Part shown: positions 63,282 through 64,000 of the stretch, piece after piece
Position numbering within the stretch: the stretch's first letter is position 1
Layout of the letters: the number at the start of each line of letters is the position of its first letter
Assembly (NCBI GenBank): GCA_003241685.1
Contig: QFPJ01000012.1
Location: 1-64,000 of the forward strand
Origin: Sphingopyxis macrogoltabida
GTDB lineage: Bacteria; Pseudomonadota; Alphaproteobacteria; Sphingomonadales; Sphingomonadaceae
Direction: 5' to 3'
Length of the DNA stretch: 64,000 nucleotides
Position numbers and translations under genes: made by a program
The notes under the pieces: generated by a model
Seen by the model: the letters and a program-made list of their open reading frames with translations, nothing else
Told to the model about the DNA's origin: nothing
Databases searched by the model: none

Positions 63282-63926
63282 TTACGCGTGGTCGATGACC
63301 AGGCCGTCGATTTCGTTCGCGACATCCTCGAAACTGTCGGTGACGCGCTCCAGATGGCGGAAAAGCTCGCGCGCGATCAGGAACTGCATCGTGTTCGACT
63401 GGCCATGTTCCTTGAACAGACGCTTCAGCCCGGCCGCGTGAATCTCGTCGGCATGGCCTTCCATCCGCACCAGCCGCTCGGTCAGCTCGTGCAGGCGCGT
63501 GGCGTTGGCGGCCACATTGCGCAGCAGCGGCAGTGCCTCCGCCGTCAGACGCGCCGCATCGACGATGATGCCCGCCATATCGCGCATCTCCGGCTCGAAC
63601 TCAGTCACGTCGTACAGGTCGATCGCCCCCGCGGTCTTTTGCATTTCGTCGATCGCATCGTCCATCGACGCGATCAGATCGGTGATCGCGCTGCGATCGA
63701 ACGGGGTCAGGAAGGTGCGGCGGACCGTTTGCAACACTTCGCGCGTGATCGCGTCGGCGTCATGTTCGCGCTCGATGATTTCCTGCACATGGTCGGCCAT
63801 CCCCTCGCCGCCCTGCAACAGCCGCGACAGCGCATTGGCGCCCGCCACCAGCGTCGCGGCATGGCTTTCGAACAGCTCGAAGAAATTGCCCTGTCGCGGC
63901 AGCAAACGCTGAAACCAGGCGAACAT
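63282..63926 (-). CDS. PhoU-like DUF47 protein (Pit accessory)
   Basis: A 214-residue PhoU/DUF47 protein that regulates phosphate uptake with the Pit transporter. It begins MFAWFQRLLPRQGNFFELFE and has EREHDADAITREVL, FDRSAITDLIASMDDAIDEM (20) and ELFRHLERVTDSFEDVANEI (20), the metal-binding E/DxxxD repeats. It is 15 bp before the pit gene on the minus strand. The window ends shortly after its start; no further gene is supported at 63927-64000. Confidence 0.9.
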   Translation of the reverse strand: MFAWFQRLLPRQGNFFELFESHAATLVAGANALSRLLQGGEGMADHVQEIIEREHDADAITREVLQTVRRTFLTPFDRSAITDLIASMDDAIDEMQKTAGAIDLYDVTEFEPEMRDMAGIIVDAARLTAEALPLLRNVAANATRLHELTERLVRMEGHADEIHAAGLKRLFKEHGQSNTMQFLIARELFRHLERVTDSFEDVANEIDGLVIDHA

Positions 63927-64000
63927 CCAGCCTACCCCCGTCTTCTGTGCTACATCGTGGACGACGCCGCGCGGCTGGGCGACCGCCCGGAAACCGCCGT

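Overview
The window is a GC-rich, gene-dense chromosomal segment of an alphaproteobacterium. Gene orders (nadD-rsfS-rlmH-envC-ctpA, rpsM-rpsK-rpoA-rplQ, rph/rdgB/hemW next to hrcA-grpE, def/recR/fmt/truA), a Coq7-type hydroxylase, a CarD/CdnL regulator, an RcdA-like protein, GANTC sites and dispersed palindromes such as CGTCATTGCGAG and CGTCACCCCGGACTTGATCC all fit a sphingomonad, perhaps Sphingopyxis-like. The genus is inference. There is no large mobile island, but there are several small accessory patches.

Layout. 0.1-9.2 kb: NAD synthesis (nadD), ribosome maturation (rsfS, rlmH), envelope genes (EnvC-like activator, CtpA protease, DsbB), Coq7, two unknown envelope proteins, PmbA/TldE and an inositol-phosphatase-family enzyme. 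9.4-12 kb: rpsM, rpsK, rpoA, rplQ with a clear terminator. 12-19.5 kb: a frameshifted lipoprotein, a secreted prolyl oligopeptidase, an EEP-family hydrolase, a free-methionine sulfoxide reductase, a glycine-zipper protein, two tandem small paralogues and a PilZ protein. 19.6-20.3 kb: a broken phage-type integrase just downstream of a tRNA-Met(CAT) gene. 20.3-24.4 kb (minus): 2H phosphoesterase, alpha/beta hydrolase, mltG, fabF, acpP. 24.6-32.7 kb: a TPR protein with a DNA-binding-like N-terminus, a DUF3617 lipoprotein, uvrB, a small accessory patch (winged-helix-like protein plus HicA/HicB), a secreted S10 carboxypeptidase and a membrane protein. 32.8-43.5 kb: NRDE protein, infC, LpoA-like lipoprotein divergent from rsmI-yraN-gshB, dedA, xerC, hemW, rdgB, rph, hrcA. 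43.5-51.7 kb: grpE, def, recR, a GIY-YIG nuclease inside a palindromic repeat, fmt, truA, carD, an SDR enzyme, an RcdA-like gene, two DUF465 genes, a second PilZ protein and dksA. 52-64 kb: a Ser-rich PEP-CTERM-like surface protein, serS, surE-nlpD, a K+ channel, rimO, a DUF4403 lipoprotein, a lone SecD-P1-like protein, and a Pit phosphate transporter with its DUF47 partner.

Two LytM-fold proteins (EnvC-like near 2 kb, NlpD-like near 56.5 kb) have both lost catalytic residues, so they are probably amidase activators for cell separation. MltG, the LpoA-like lipoprotein and CtpA add to a cell-wall theme.

The most unusual structure is at 45531-45968. A small GIY-YIG nuclease gene occupies the position of the short loop of a dispersed palindromic element (CGTCATTGCGAG...GCAATGACG). 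Empty copies of the same element lie at 44781-44873 and 55106-55200, with degraded ones nearby. This suggests a nuclease-linked family of REP-like elements, analogous to but distinct from RAYT/REP pairs. All functional statements come from reading the sequence without database searches.
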